Assembly (NCBI GenBank): GCA_009792885.1
Contig: WMCF01000012.1
Span: forward strand, 16,877,492 to 16,941,491
Length of the DNA: 64,000 nt
DNA from: Eremophila alpestris peregrina
Taxonomy: Eukaryota; Chordata; Aves; Passeriformes; Alaudidae
Direction of reading: 5' to 3'
Shown: piece after piece, positions 36,495-48,300 of the stretch
Layout: every line of letters starts with the position of its first letter
Numbering within the stretch: the stretch's first letter is position 1
Translations under genes and position numbers: made by a program
Notes under the pieces: generated by a model
The model's input: the letters and a program-made list of their open reading frames with translations, nothing else
The model's database searches: none
Told to the model about the DNA's origin: nothing

Positions 36495-39400
36495 CTGAGT
36501 AGGCAGCACCTCCTTCTTGCACCTCGTGAGGTTTCAGCTGCTGCCCATCACCCTGACAACCAGTCCCCTCACCTTTTTTTTGGCTTTTCTTACTTTCTGG
36601 ATCTGAGCTGTGCTTTGAGGAAGGGTATCAGAATTATTATACCTGGGGAATCACAGTACCAGTCATCATGGGCTGTGCTGGAGCCTGTGCAAAGGGAACA
36701 TGAGCTTCCCTTTGCAGCTGATGTTCCAGTGAAGGTGGCAGATCCTTTTTGTTTTTCATCTTTGAAGTGACTGCCTTCCTGAAGAAATGAAAGCCTGACC
36801 TTTCAGGCATCAGCATACTTCCTCTGGTCTCCAGATCCCAGTTCTAACACTTTTACAGGTTTTCAGCCCTGCAGAGCAAGGAGCACTGTAGAGGTGAAGC
36901 AGGTCTGTAGATCACCTGTTGAGGTCCCCACCAGGCCACAGCTTAGGAACTGCTGCTTTTAAAGGATTGTGATGCAAAAAGGAAAAGAGGTTATTTTCTG
37001 CAGAACTGGGCCCTGGAGCAGAGCCAAGCTCCTATGCTTATGTAATAAGAATAAGCAAACAGCAAAAATCCCGCAGGAAGGGGAGGCCACTAACCCGCTG
37101 CAGGATCTGAGCCACCAACAGCGGTGACTTCTTCCTCTTTCCTCAACTACGGCTTCAATTTCTGCTGGGTTCCCCTCCTGCTGGGCAGCAGCAGGCTGCC
37201 CTCCCAGCAGTGGTGGCACACCAATTGTACTGTGCTTCCTTCCATCTGCCCTTCCAGTGGGGCCCTGAACGCAGCAGTTCTCTTTGGCCAGGTTACAGGC
37301 AGGAGTCTGACCTTCTTGACTGTCCCAGTGCCCCTGAAGAGTGAGTGGTGCCGACTGCAGGGCATCAGGGCCACACAGGTGGCAGCAACTAAAGCAAATG
37401 TGTCCTTGTGCTGGAACACTCTGAGCATCATTTCTGGCAGGTTTTGGCCCAGGTCAGCTAGCCTGACCCCAAAGGCAGGCAACATTCCCAGCCAGAAAGC
37501 AGTCCTTGGCAGAGCTGATTTCTTAGTGCAAACATTGCTGGAGCGTCCTTGCTCCTCTCTGTGCAGGCCTGGGTGTTTCTGCACGAGGCTTCTGCTGGGG
37601 CTCCCGGAGTGCCATGGTGGGTTATATCCTTTACCCTGCCACATGGGTCTGGAGAGGCTCATCCCTCAGCTCTGCACACAACAAAAGCATTTCTCCAGCT
37701 CCTTTGGCCACCTGGCCTGCTCATGCCTGTCATCCATCACCTGCTGGGGCATCTGAACAAGCACAAAGGGGGTGCCCAGCCCCACAGTCCCCTGCAGCCT
37801 CTTTGAGTTTGCCACCAGTGCCCCACATCATGCCAAAACCCTGGACAAGGCCACTGGGAGAGAGGCACAGGTCCTTACCTAAAGTAGCTCAGCGCAGCTC
37901 TACCAGCATTTGAGACATTGCCAGCTTCCTGCTTAGAGGCTTTTCTCACCAGGCAGCACGAGCTGAGGGATGTGGATAGTGTCACCCTGCTGCAGATGGG
38001 AGAGAACATGGCTCCCAGACTGCTTCAGCCCCTGGTTTGGTGGTAATCTTGAGACCACTCCTGACAGGGCCCAGCCTCCAGGGATCTGAGATGGGGCTTA
38101 AAGACAGGGGCGTGGGAGGGTGGCTGCTGCCCGTGGCAGCCTGTCACCAACTAGAGATGCCATGCAGAGGCAGGAAGCATTTGTTCCACACCCAGAACCC
38201 TGAGCCTACTGGGAAGGGACAGAACCACTCCCAGGACCTGGACTGGAAAGCTGGAATCAGGCACACATCAAGGCAAAGATATGACAGCCCCAGACATGGG
38301 GACTTGCCCATTCCTTCGTGTCCTCAGGTCAAGAGATCAATCCCTCCTGGAATGGTAAATCTCAGCTTCAGGGGTGAAGCAGTCACACTTGTGCTTAACT
38401 TCTGCTCTGCTGCCTGCAGAGGCTGTGAGTTTCACCAAGGGATGGGGAAGCCTCAAGCCACAGGGGTGCTGCACCAGAGCCACACTATCCATGTTGTCAC
38501 TGCTGTCCCTGCTGTCCCCAGGCATCAGCACATACCCACACAAAGGTTAGCAGAGAGCCCAGCTGGGAAGGGCAAGAAGGGCTTCCTACCTGCTTAGCTC
38601 ATCACAATCCTTCACTGGTGTACTGCCCTGAGCCACAGGCTGCAGACAGCAGCTCCCTCAGTTTCTATTCCCCAGTCACATTCTTCCTTTCATTTCCACA
38701 GTTTTCTCTGTGAGGGATTTGCCAGCCCTTGTGGAAGAAGAGGCAATAATCTCTTCTTGAAGGAAATGGCCAGGACACCTAAAGAATCCTTTTAACCCAA
38801 GTGTAAATGATACTAAAGAATGTGCTCAGGAGGAAACTGAGGCAGTGAGGGCAGAGCTGTGAGGAGCAGGGCTCCAGGGCACTTTGTGGAGGGAGAACAG
38901 CTGCTGCCCTCAGTTAATTAATGCTTGGTGAGGGGCTGCCATTGCTGGGGATCCATGGTGCTACTGTCTGAGCATTGCTGAGCCACAGGCTTGCCACAAA
39001 ACCAGGCAGCATGCTGTGAATGGCCAAGAGTCCTGTTGGGGGTCTACAAGGAGTGTTTTAAGTGAGATGATTTACTAGTTCTCATTTGCCAGCTCAGCAC
39101 TGGAGATGGCTGCCATCCCCTCCAGCCACCCAGAGCTCTGTACTCCAGAAACAAAATCTTGTTCTGAAAAACTGTCCTTGCCCCCCAGGTGAAGGTACCC
39201 ACAGGGTGGAATGGAGGTCTGCAGGAAGATCTGCACGCAGCATCTTTACCCTTGGCTGGTGTTAGGAGCTGCTGATCCTGCAGTGGCAGGGGTTTTACCC
39301 TTCCAAAGAACCTCTCCTCCACACAGGACAGACACAGCTGAGACGACACACTTTTCTTGACATTCCCTAATTGGCTTGATTTGTCCATATTAAACATTTA

Positions 39401-39940
39401 CCATCCACAGTTAGCTCCTTCATTAGCTATGACACATCATGTTTAACCACAGAGCAATATTACATCAATGCTAGGGCCAGCAGCAAACACTCAGGAAACT
39501 TCTGCACAAGGATAATACAGAGACCATGAAAAAAACCAGGGTCTAAATTAAAACTTCAAGAAGCCTGGAAATACTTCTGAGCCGGTAGAAGACCTTAGAC
39601 AAATGTGCACATCCCCATGCACAGCCTTTATACCTGTCTCCTTTTATTTACACACAGCATAATGGCTTGCCTCTGGACCTGAGCACTTGCAGAGAGGAAT
39701 GAACACTCATTTGGTTCACAAACCACAGTGTAATTAATTCCCAGAAAAGCTTCTGGGCTTCACTCTGTGGCTGTGGTTGTCCAAGGTGCTACCCAGGGTT
39801 AACCAGGTGCTTCTCCTGCATGCCCAGGGTGCTCAGTCCCACCAGCACAGAGCGAGGGATGGGTCTTCCATGATCAGGGAGAAACCAGGCAGGTGGGAAA
39901 GGAAAACCATTTCAGAAATGACAGAAGCAGCAAGATGAGG
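36495..39940. other. Intergenic, unassigned ORFs only
   Basis: Contains a 210-codon plus ORF (37124-37756) overlapped by a 171-codon minus ORF (37147-37662). Two long frames on opposite strands in GC-rich DNA argue against both, though the minus one has a protein-like stretch (LPEMMLRVFQHKDTF). No repeats or RNA genes recognised. Confidence 0.4.
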
Positions 39941-39944
39941 AGCA

Positions 39945-40335
39945 TGCCGGGATCGCTGCTGCCCCCAGCCGCACGCTGAAGAAGCCCCGAGGGCTTTTCC
40001 CTCACCGTTTTCTCAGCTCTTCTCACAGGGATGGACACAATTTCTCCGAAGGCTGTTTTGGAAGGCAATGTTTGCCATCTAGTGGGAAAACAGAGTCTGT
40101 GTATCTCGCCTGCAGAAGGATGCGGCGGCTCGCGGTTATTTTGGCAGTAGCTGGGAGCCACACGCCCCCTTGCCCATAGCTGGGCTGCGAGTTCCGGGGA
40201 GGAGGGAAATTGGAATAGGTGGTGCTGGTTCAGCTTCCTTCAGGCAGCTCGCCAGGCTCTTTGCCGCCAGCCACAGATGCCTGCCTGAGTGTGGATCCCT
40301 AGCCCAAGCCCTTGGTGAGGTCCCTGGCCGAGCTG
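39945..40335. promoter_or_regulatory. CpG-enriched patch, possible promoter
   Basis: CpG density rises here (around 39950-40050, 40105-40165 and 40190-40335) compared with flanking intergenic DNA. A plus-strand ATG at 40120 begins a short hydrophobic peptide (MRRLAVILAVAGSH...) that ends after 19 codons. A transcript in either direction could start here, but no exon chain was traced. Confidence 0.3.
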
Positions 40336-40420
40336 CTGCCCAGTGTAGGTGGGGAACTGAAAGAAGTGCTCTGTGGTATGGGAAAAAAGCACCATGTTCT
40401 GCATAGATGGTGTCTTTCAG

Positions 40421-40689
40421 GTCAGCAAACCCCCGGGGATTGGTGCCTTCCAGACTGGCATCCTCTCAGGCATCTCTCTTCCAGGTTAGTATCCTCCTGG
40501 GGATCAGTGCCCTCCAGGCTGGCATCTCCAGCACTCCGCTGGCAATCAGCACCTTCCAAGTCAGCATCCTCTCTGGCATCAGTGCCTTCCAGGTCAGCAT
40601 ATTTCTAGTGATCAGTACTTTCCAGCTTAGCTTTCCCCTGGGAATCAGTGCCTTTAAGACCTGCAGATCATCCTGGGGGTCAGTCATCA
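40421..40689. repeat. 33-bp minisatellite, eight degenerate units
   Basis: Eight units of 31-33 bases (one of 42) with the pattern GTCAGCATCCTC, CTGGGGATCAGTGCC, TTCCA. Boundaries are near 40421, 40453, 40484, 40517, 40559, 40592, 40625 and 40657. Because the period is a multiple of three, several frames on both strands stay open through it, giving 11-residue repeats in translation. These ORFs are by-products, not evidence of a gene. Confidence 0.85.
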
Positions 40690-41433
40690 TCCCATCATCT
40701 GACAAATCTGACACTTTCGGCACCTCACGACCTCCAGATCCATCAGCACAGAGGTGACTACGCTGGTGCCAGTGCCTAGAATTCATGTGGACCTCAGCTG
40801 CTCCCACATCTGGTGGATCTCCCAGTGGAGAACAAGGGCTGGGAGTTGCTTGAATGTGATGTGACCCTGCAAAGACCACATGAGACTCCCAGAGACACAT
40901 TTAACTTGGGTCCATCATATTCAGGATGCAGACAAAGGTGCAGCTGTACAGAGCTCTGTCTGCCCAGTGCTTGCTCCATGGAATCCTGGAAACATGGGGA
41001 GCACTGGAGTGCCCCAGCTGGTTCAGAAGTTCCTGCATAGGGCTGGGCCATGCTGTCCATAGCCTCTACTTGTTTATCCTGCCCATGCTGACAAAGCAGC
41101 TGATGTGACAGTCAATGAAGGGAGGAAAAGGTGCAGCTGGTGGGAGGAGAGCAGATACAGAGGCTGCTCAGGGAAGCTCCCAAAGTGTGTCCTGCTCTGT
41201 TTTAGTCCCTGCAGCTGGAGAAGATGGAGTTCCTGCCATGGGGAAGCAGGGAGATCATCTCCTCTGAGCAAGTGAGATGGCAGTACTGAGGAGGTGTAGT
41301 CCTCATGTTGCACAGCAGAAATGTGTGCATGGGGAGCACACAGCATGTGTCCCCGAGTGACACCACAGTCCAGGGCAGGAACATAAAACACTGGGAGCTC
41401 TTGCTTGGGCAACAGGACTGTTTCCACTGCTGG

Positions 41434-41507
<74 letters not shown>
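41434..41507. repeat. A74 homopolymer
   Basis: Seventy-four consecutive A after CACTGCTGG and before GCTAGCAGG. It could be the tail of a retroposed sequence, but no AATAAA lies just upstream and no source transcript is recognisable in the preceding 600 bases. An assembly or polymerase artefact is the alternative. Confidence 0.95.
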
Positions 41508-41512
<5 letters not shown>

Positions 41513-44500
41513 CAGGAAAATCGTGGGCTGCTGCTGCTGCTTGGAGCAGGGAGCAGCCATTTCCCAAGAAATCATGAGCAGCAGTGCTTGGGCAGAGCTG
41601 TGCTGCTGGCTGTTGCCTCCCAGCATCTCTGTGGCCAGGTGCTTGGCATTTCCCATCTGTGAAAGACCAAAAGCATCCTAGAGGCAGGGAAGGGGCCAGC
41701 CCCAGCAAGCAAAGAAATAATGTATTTCTGGAGGGAGAAGCTGACAATGCAGCAGCAAGAGATGTCTCAGGTCTCTCCCTTCTCCACATCTGGCCTGGCA
41801 GGTGATGTCTCCTCTTCTGTTTCAGGAAAGAAGAGCAAGGAATTTTCAGGCCTGTGGCAGCTAGAAAGGGAGGCAGATGAAGAAGAGGGAGTATGGGGGA
41901 TTGCAGGGGGTCTCTAAGGGGTTGAGTGCTTGGATCTCTAGCAAGTTCCTAGGCGGAGGTATCCACATGCAAGTGAGATGAAAGCCACAGTCAGGGCGAA
42001 TGCTCAGCAGTACATTTTTAAAGCATTCATGTTTGGAGTCACTGAGTCTCTGGGCATAGTCCCTGCTGTTCCTACTCACTCAGTGTCTGGGCACTGTGAG
42101 ATGGAAGTGGCTCCTGAGGGGGAAGCAATCTCTCTGGTGATGGCCCACATTCCCCCCAGTACTCTCAGGACCTGCACTGGTGACAGCTGTCTCCTCATGT
42201 CAGCTTTGATGGCATTTACATGAGGACTGGGTTCATAGGTCACACCCAAGGCTTGTTCCCAAACACAGTCCTTGCTCTCTGCCCATGGCCTCTCATCCGT
42301 CTTCACAAGTCAGCCCCTGCTGTGTGAGCATCTTTGATGCTTAGGATGGTAACTGAGTGTCCAAACTACCTTTCCAATACATTAATCTAGGAATTAATCT
42401 ATCCTTTCCTCCCTCTGACAATTGATCCACACATCCATATATACATCTGCACATCTCCTTCCCTCAATCCATGCATCCTTCCCTCCCTGCTGAGCCACTG
42501 TGTATGTACCCTTTGCTCTCTACATCATCTCATGACACATATAGATGCATCTTTCACGGCTATTCTGCTGAAGATGCTTTTATTTCTTTCCTTGGCTCAG
42601 GATTTGGCACAGAAGGGAGCAGAACCAGCCATGAGAGGTAAGTTGAGACTGTTTTGCTTCACAGTCCTGTGCAACTCGCCTCCTCCCCTGCAAAATGCGG
42701 GCTGATCCTGGCAGCGAGGCAGGGAGAGGAGGAGGCTAGTCCTGAGGGCTAGCTCAGAAATTTGGCAGGGTTGTAGCAGTCCAACAGCCCAGGAGAGCTG
42801 CACAACCGCCCACAACGAGTGCCCTGCTGTAAAGGCTTTTGCCAAAGCTATAGATTTCCCAAACAAGCCCCTGCCTGAGACATGATCTGGCCACCCTGTG
42901 CTGGATGGAGACAATGGATATGGATGGCTCAGTGCTGGGAACCTTCCCTGGTGTGTAGCACTGGCTGATGGAAAGTTTTAAACCAAGTATATCCCAGGCC
43001 ATGTTCTCCTGCACTTTTTTCCTGCTGGGCTTGGGCTGGTCCCTGTTCCATGCCAGGAAGCTGGACCTATCCCTGCCTCGTGTAAATGCAGTCCATGGGC
43101 TGCTTAAACCTGGCACATTCTCAGCATCTCCAGGCCTGGCTCCTACCAGCTCCCCTGGCAATCTTGGCACAGCATCCTCCCTGGGGAGGGTGGGATATGG
43201 CAGCAAAGGCAAGTTTGGATATGCCTCTGCCTACTTGGGACAGGGTGAGTCCAGGCAAGGCTCCAGCCTGCAGCAGGAAGGCTCCTTCTCACTCAGTTGC
43301 TGCATGAGCCACCAGAGAGCCCAAGCCTGGAGGAAGTGCCCTGGCCCCACAGTGGGACAGGGAGGTGCTGGCACTGGGACTGGTCTCATGGTCCCTTCCT
43401 GTTTTTCTTCTCCACAGCTTGAAGACGAAGTTGATTTTGGCATCTGGATCCCTCTCCTTTATTCCAGATTGCTGCTCACCCCAGCCTTTCCCTTGCATCT
43501 TCTCAGTCCACTGGAAAGCCCTGTTTGCCCACATCCAGGACCAGTGCATCTTCCCCTGTGGGAATGGGGAGAGCAGCACCCAGCACCAGGCATCTTTATT
43601 CCCTAAAGCACAGAATTTGCTGTTTCCTTTGGGTGCCCAAGACCCATGTGTCACATTTACAGGCTCCTGGGGTAGGGAGCTGGGCCATGGGGCATCCCAG
43701 CAGGGAGCCACAGTGCAGGCAGGCAGGGCTTTGTGGTGGCATGCAAGACCCCCTGCCTGCTCTTGGTATCTCCAGCTGCCCAATGGATGGTGGCTCATGA
43801 CTCTCTATATCAGAGACGAAAGGGGTCACCTTCCAGGGCCATGGACAGTGGGATGCAGATGAGGGCCACATGTGCCTTTCCTGCCCTCAAGCTGCCATGG
43901 TCACCAGAACTGAGAGTCCCTACTGCCTGGCCAGGCAAACTCCAGCTAAGGAAGGGGACACAGGGCTTGGCACTTGGAGACAACAGATCTATGGGTTCCC
44001 CAGCCAGCAGCAACAAACTTACATGCTGCTGTCTCCCATTTTCTGGCTGCTGTGCTGCCACATCTTAAGCCACAGCTATGGGATGTACATCACCTGTGTT
44101 CCACAGCATCTCTGGAAAACCACTGCCTTGATCCCCTCCACAGTGGCAGAGGAGTGTGATCTGGTGGTGGTAAGAGGAGGTTTCCAATGGTAAAAGCTGC
44201 CCATGCCATGCTGGGCTGCAACCCCACAAAGCCAAGCATGGAGAGCCCTCATGACCCCACAACTGGGACACCCAGTGGGAGCAGCAGGGAGCCTGTGGGC
44301 ACACAACACATTGCAAAAGGCACAGCCTGCCCCAGTTCCCTCCAACCCAGTCCACACAAAGACCCTTTGTCCAGGGTCCCTCTGCTTCGTGGGTTCACGG
44401 GCGGCCCCAGGACCCAGGGGGGTCCCCACCCTGCCCTGGCTCTGCTCCCCATGCTCCACACGTTGTCGCTGTCTGAATTTCCACCCAGCTCCATCTGGAT

Positions 44501-44860
44501 CTCGTTGGGCTGCTGGCACTGAGCACCGGGGTCAGGAGGTGCCAACACATGGAAGCCATTAGAGGGGCTGGATCGAGGTGCAGCAAGGGGGCCAACATGC
44601 AGAACAAGGGGGGCTGTGCAGAGGGTCCTCTCTCAGCTGTCACGCTGTTGAGGGGAGACGTCCCACACAGCTGCCTGTCTGCATCCTCTTCTGGCACTTA
44701 GCCTTGGCATTGGTCTCTCTCAGCCCCTCCAGGCACCTGGGGAGAGGGCTGAACAGTTTGGGAGGCAGCCCTGCTGCCCATGCACCTCCTGCAAGGACCA
44801 TTCCCAAGCTGGCACTATCCCCTCCCTTAGCCCAGCAGCATCTGCAAGGCGGTTTTGCCT
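41508..44860. other. Intergenic downstream of IL11RA
   Basis: No supported gene. A minus-strand AATAAA (plus 43595-43600) and a CpG-rich patch at about 44380-44660 are the only notable signals. Mammals have CCL27 convergent with IL11RA at this position; no exon with the correct cysteine spacing and intron phase was found. Confidence 0.45.
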
Positions 44861-44874
44861 GGACAGTGCCAATG

Positions 44875-45390
44875 ATAGCATTGGCATATCCCCTTTATTG
44901 GCATTGCTGCTCCGTCCAGCCACAGCATGGGGGATTGGGGCAGAGGGAAGGGGCAGGGGGTGTTCTCTTCCACCTGCTGGTGGCTGGTGGGGGGTGACAG
45001 GCAGGGATCAGCACCCCTTGGTCTGGCACTGATGCCCAGCACCCCCCGGGAGCCTACACCCATGGTCCCCCTCAACACTAGGCAGTGAAGTGGGGCTGGC
45101 TCAGTGTCTTATCCCCATTTGTTTAGCAGCGCTCGGAGGTGGAGCTGGCCTGTCACCCTGAGCCTGAAGTGACTCCAGCTGGCTCCTGGTGGGCTCAGGC
45201 AGTCCAACGCTCCTGAGAGCAGAGCCTCTCTCCTTAGGATCCGTCCTGCAACCCCAGGGTGTGGGGGGCTCCGGCAATGTCCACAGCTGTGGGGTGACCC
45301 AGGAGGCGTGGGGTCCTTGGGGGCCAGCAGTGGCATCAAGTCCCACACATGGGCAAGCGGGTGCAGGGAGCAGGGATCGGCCAGGGCTCA
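44875..45390 (-). other. IL11RA: IL11RA 3'UTR and poly(A) signal
   Basis: After the stop codon the first good minus-strand AATAAA (TTTATT on plus, 44894-44899) gives a 3'UTR of about 0.5 kb. Confidence 0.6.
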
Positions 45391-48300
45391 CTACAGGATC
45401 TGAGCTTCTGCCGAGAGAGAGGACAGGGGGTCAAGCAGGAGACACTGACCTGCCCCATGCTCCACACTCCCTGCCCCACATTCCCCCCCCACATTCCTCA
45501 GCCTGTACCCTGACTCACTTGGTAGTGCCTTCAAGTGGGTGGCAGCAACCAAAAAGTTTGGTTTGGTCTTGTCCTTGCCATGTTTCCTCATCCGGAGCCT
45601 GGGGATGAGAGCAATGGTGGCTGAAGACCCCCAAATAGCCTCCCTGAGCATCAGGATTGCCCACATTCCCAGTGATCCTGCTGTACTTCCATCCAGCTGT
45701 GCCCAACTGTGCCCAGCTCAGCTTAACCTCTCGAGTGGGTCAGCTCCAGGGCTACAGCAGGAACTGGTCAGCAGTTAGAACAGGATTGGGATGGGAACAG
45801 GGACTGACAGCAGAGTGAGAGCACAGCAGGGAGATCCCATGGTGGTAGGATGAGAGGGACAGGATTCCCAGGGAGCAAAGGCACATGGAGGGATGTCTGT
45901 GCTGACTCTGGAGTGGGAGACTCCCCAGCCTTTGGGAGGATATTAGAAGGAGCAGCATCTTGAAGGGATTCAGAGAAAGGTCCCTTGGATCTGGGGTCGT
46001 TAGAAAGAGCCCAGGCAGGCTGGGCAGCAATGGGTGTGCTGGGAAGAGGCACAGGGGTGAGGGGAGCATAAACCACCCTACGGGGCGTCAAGTGTGTTTT
46101 GGCAGGGACCCCAGAGTCTGGAGCTGGGGGATCACAGGGCACTCCATGCTGAGGGTTCAGGATGGGATGAGGACAGCAATCACACAACCCCTCCTCAAAA
46201 CCCAGCCTACCAGATGATGATGCTGATGACAAGAACAGCAGCCAGGATGAAGAAGGCAAAGATCCCAAGGGACACCAGGACGGCCATCTTCTCCAAGGGG
46301 TCACTGCGACCTGGGACAGAGAGACTGTCACAGCTTAGGGATGCCACAATCCCCAGCACCTGGGGAACACTCCAGCAGCCCAGCCACACATGGGCTTATT
46401 GGCAAGAGACCCTTCCCATTGGTCTCAGCCACACACATGGCACTCCTGCCCACCACCCCTAGCTCTACTCACTGATGGGCTCAGGGTTGGGAGCCTGGGA
46501 GGGCTCCTCAGCCAGGCTCTCCAGTCTGGCATCTGTAGTGGTTTCTTCACTTGCTGTGGAGGCCAGGTCTGGAAGGACAGAAGGGATGGAAACACTCACC
46601 AAAAGTAGAAGCAGCAGAGGTGAGATCCACAGAGAGGTGTGTGGAAGGGTATCCTTGTGCCTCAGAGGTCCCATGAGCCCAAGGGTGTCACTGAGGTGCT
46701 AATGGTGCTTTGGAAGCCCCACTCTGTCCCAAGCCTGGGGGGGGCAATTCCTGAATGGCATCAGCACAGCTGCAGGCTGACATGGGCTGGGAGGTGTTTT
46801 GTCCTCTTGCAGCTCTGCCTCCCAACCTTATGTGGCCCAGGAGTTGAGATTCACTCTGGTTGATATTTGGGGGAATGAGTGCCATGGGGAAGGGACTGAG
46901 GAGGGGTAGTTCAGGGTTCTGAAGGGAGTTTGGGGATAGATGGCATAACGTGGAAGACTGCTGGGGGCTGCAGCCTTCCCCCCTCTCACCTCTGACTGGA
47001 GTTGCCCGAGCCTCAGCACTCCACTCGCTCCAATTCCCTGCATCCAGGAAATCCTTGGCACTGACTTGGACCACGTGCTCCAGCCCAGCGAAGGCATCCG
47101 TGATAACCTCAGACAGATTCACCGTCTCTACCTGTGCCAGGCAGAGGGAAGCTGTGGGGCAGGCAGGGGCATCCTTCACTACCCTCCCTGGCCCCATGCA
47201 CACCCCACTCCTGTACTGGCCCTGCCTTTCCTCATGCACATACCACGGACCAGGAACGGTGGATGACGGGTCGGTACTGGAGCCGAAACCTTAGCTGGAA
47301 GTGGGGTTCCTTTGGCCAGGAGGAAGGGTACTTCCAGCTCACATGGAGTCGCCGTGGGGCCAGGGGGATGGGCTCCACCATCAAGCCCTCTGGAGGGTCT
47401 GGCTTAACTGTGTGGGAAAGAACAGGAAGCCCTTGTCACCCCACACTGCCATGCACAGTGCCACTGTCACCCACCGGTAACTGCCCAGGGATGGACAAAG
47501 AGTGGGACAGACAGAAGGATGGATGGGGACTCACTGATGGCTTGCATGGTGACATCAAGGAGGCGGTAGCTGAAGCCCAGGGGGTTCACCTCGGTGATGT
47601 TCAGGCGGTAGGAGCTCCAGAACTCTGACCTGTGGACGGTGCAGGTGCCAGGGCGGGACGGATCCTGCAGGCAGAGCCCCACGTGCCCGTTCTTGTTCCT
47701 GCAGACAGGGAGGAAGGGTGGTGACACATCCTACCCACCCACCATGCACAGTTCCCAAATGCTGCCATGCAGATGCCATGTGAGACCCCCACGCCAAGGA
47801 TCTGGTGGAGAAGGCAGCCCCTCTGGCTCAGCTGCACTCACCCTTCCAGAGTCCAGCACATCCCTCTGAGCATGACAGAAGGGACCCTCATCCCAGCTCC
47901 ATACTCTGCCTGGCAAGGTCCCTCCCTGAGGCAAACCCTTCTCCCAGACTCCCATGGAAGCTGGGAAGTAGTTAGCTCGCTGATGGGGACCCTCAGCTCT
48001 TGCTTTGGGGTCCCTGCTGAAGACAGCAGCAGAGCCTTTGGGATGGGGGCCAGTGCCTAGGGAGCAGGAGCAAGGTGGGAGTCAGTCCTACCTCCGCTTT
48101 TCTTCGCCTGTCAGGGATTTCTTCCTGCCATGGAGACAGATGGAAAAACAGATGATTAGGATGAGGGGGCAGCACAAAGTGAGCCCCATCAGGACCCAGA
48201 GGAGGGACAGGAGTCCACATTGCCAAGCAGCCCCACACTCCCACGCTGACATACACATGTGACAACATAGGGGACAGAGTAAAACCGTGTCCAGCTCTTC

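Noticed and set aside
41202..41789. Minus ORFs with a poly-phenylalanine stretch
   Set aside because: The phenylalanine run is the A74 tract read backwards.
43980..44170. Plus-strand CCL27-like exon (LLCC ... EECDLVVV before a GTAAGA donor)
   Set aside because: It sits exactly where CCL27 is expected, but 32 residues separate the cysteine pair from the next candidate cysteine instead of about 23-24, and the donor would be phase 0 while CC chemokine intron 2 is phase 2. No matching exon 1 or 3 was found.
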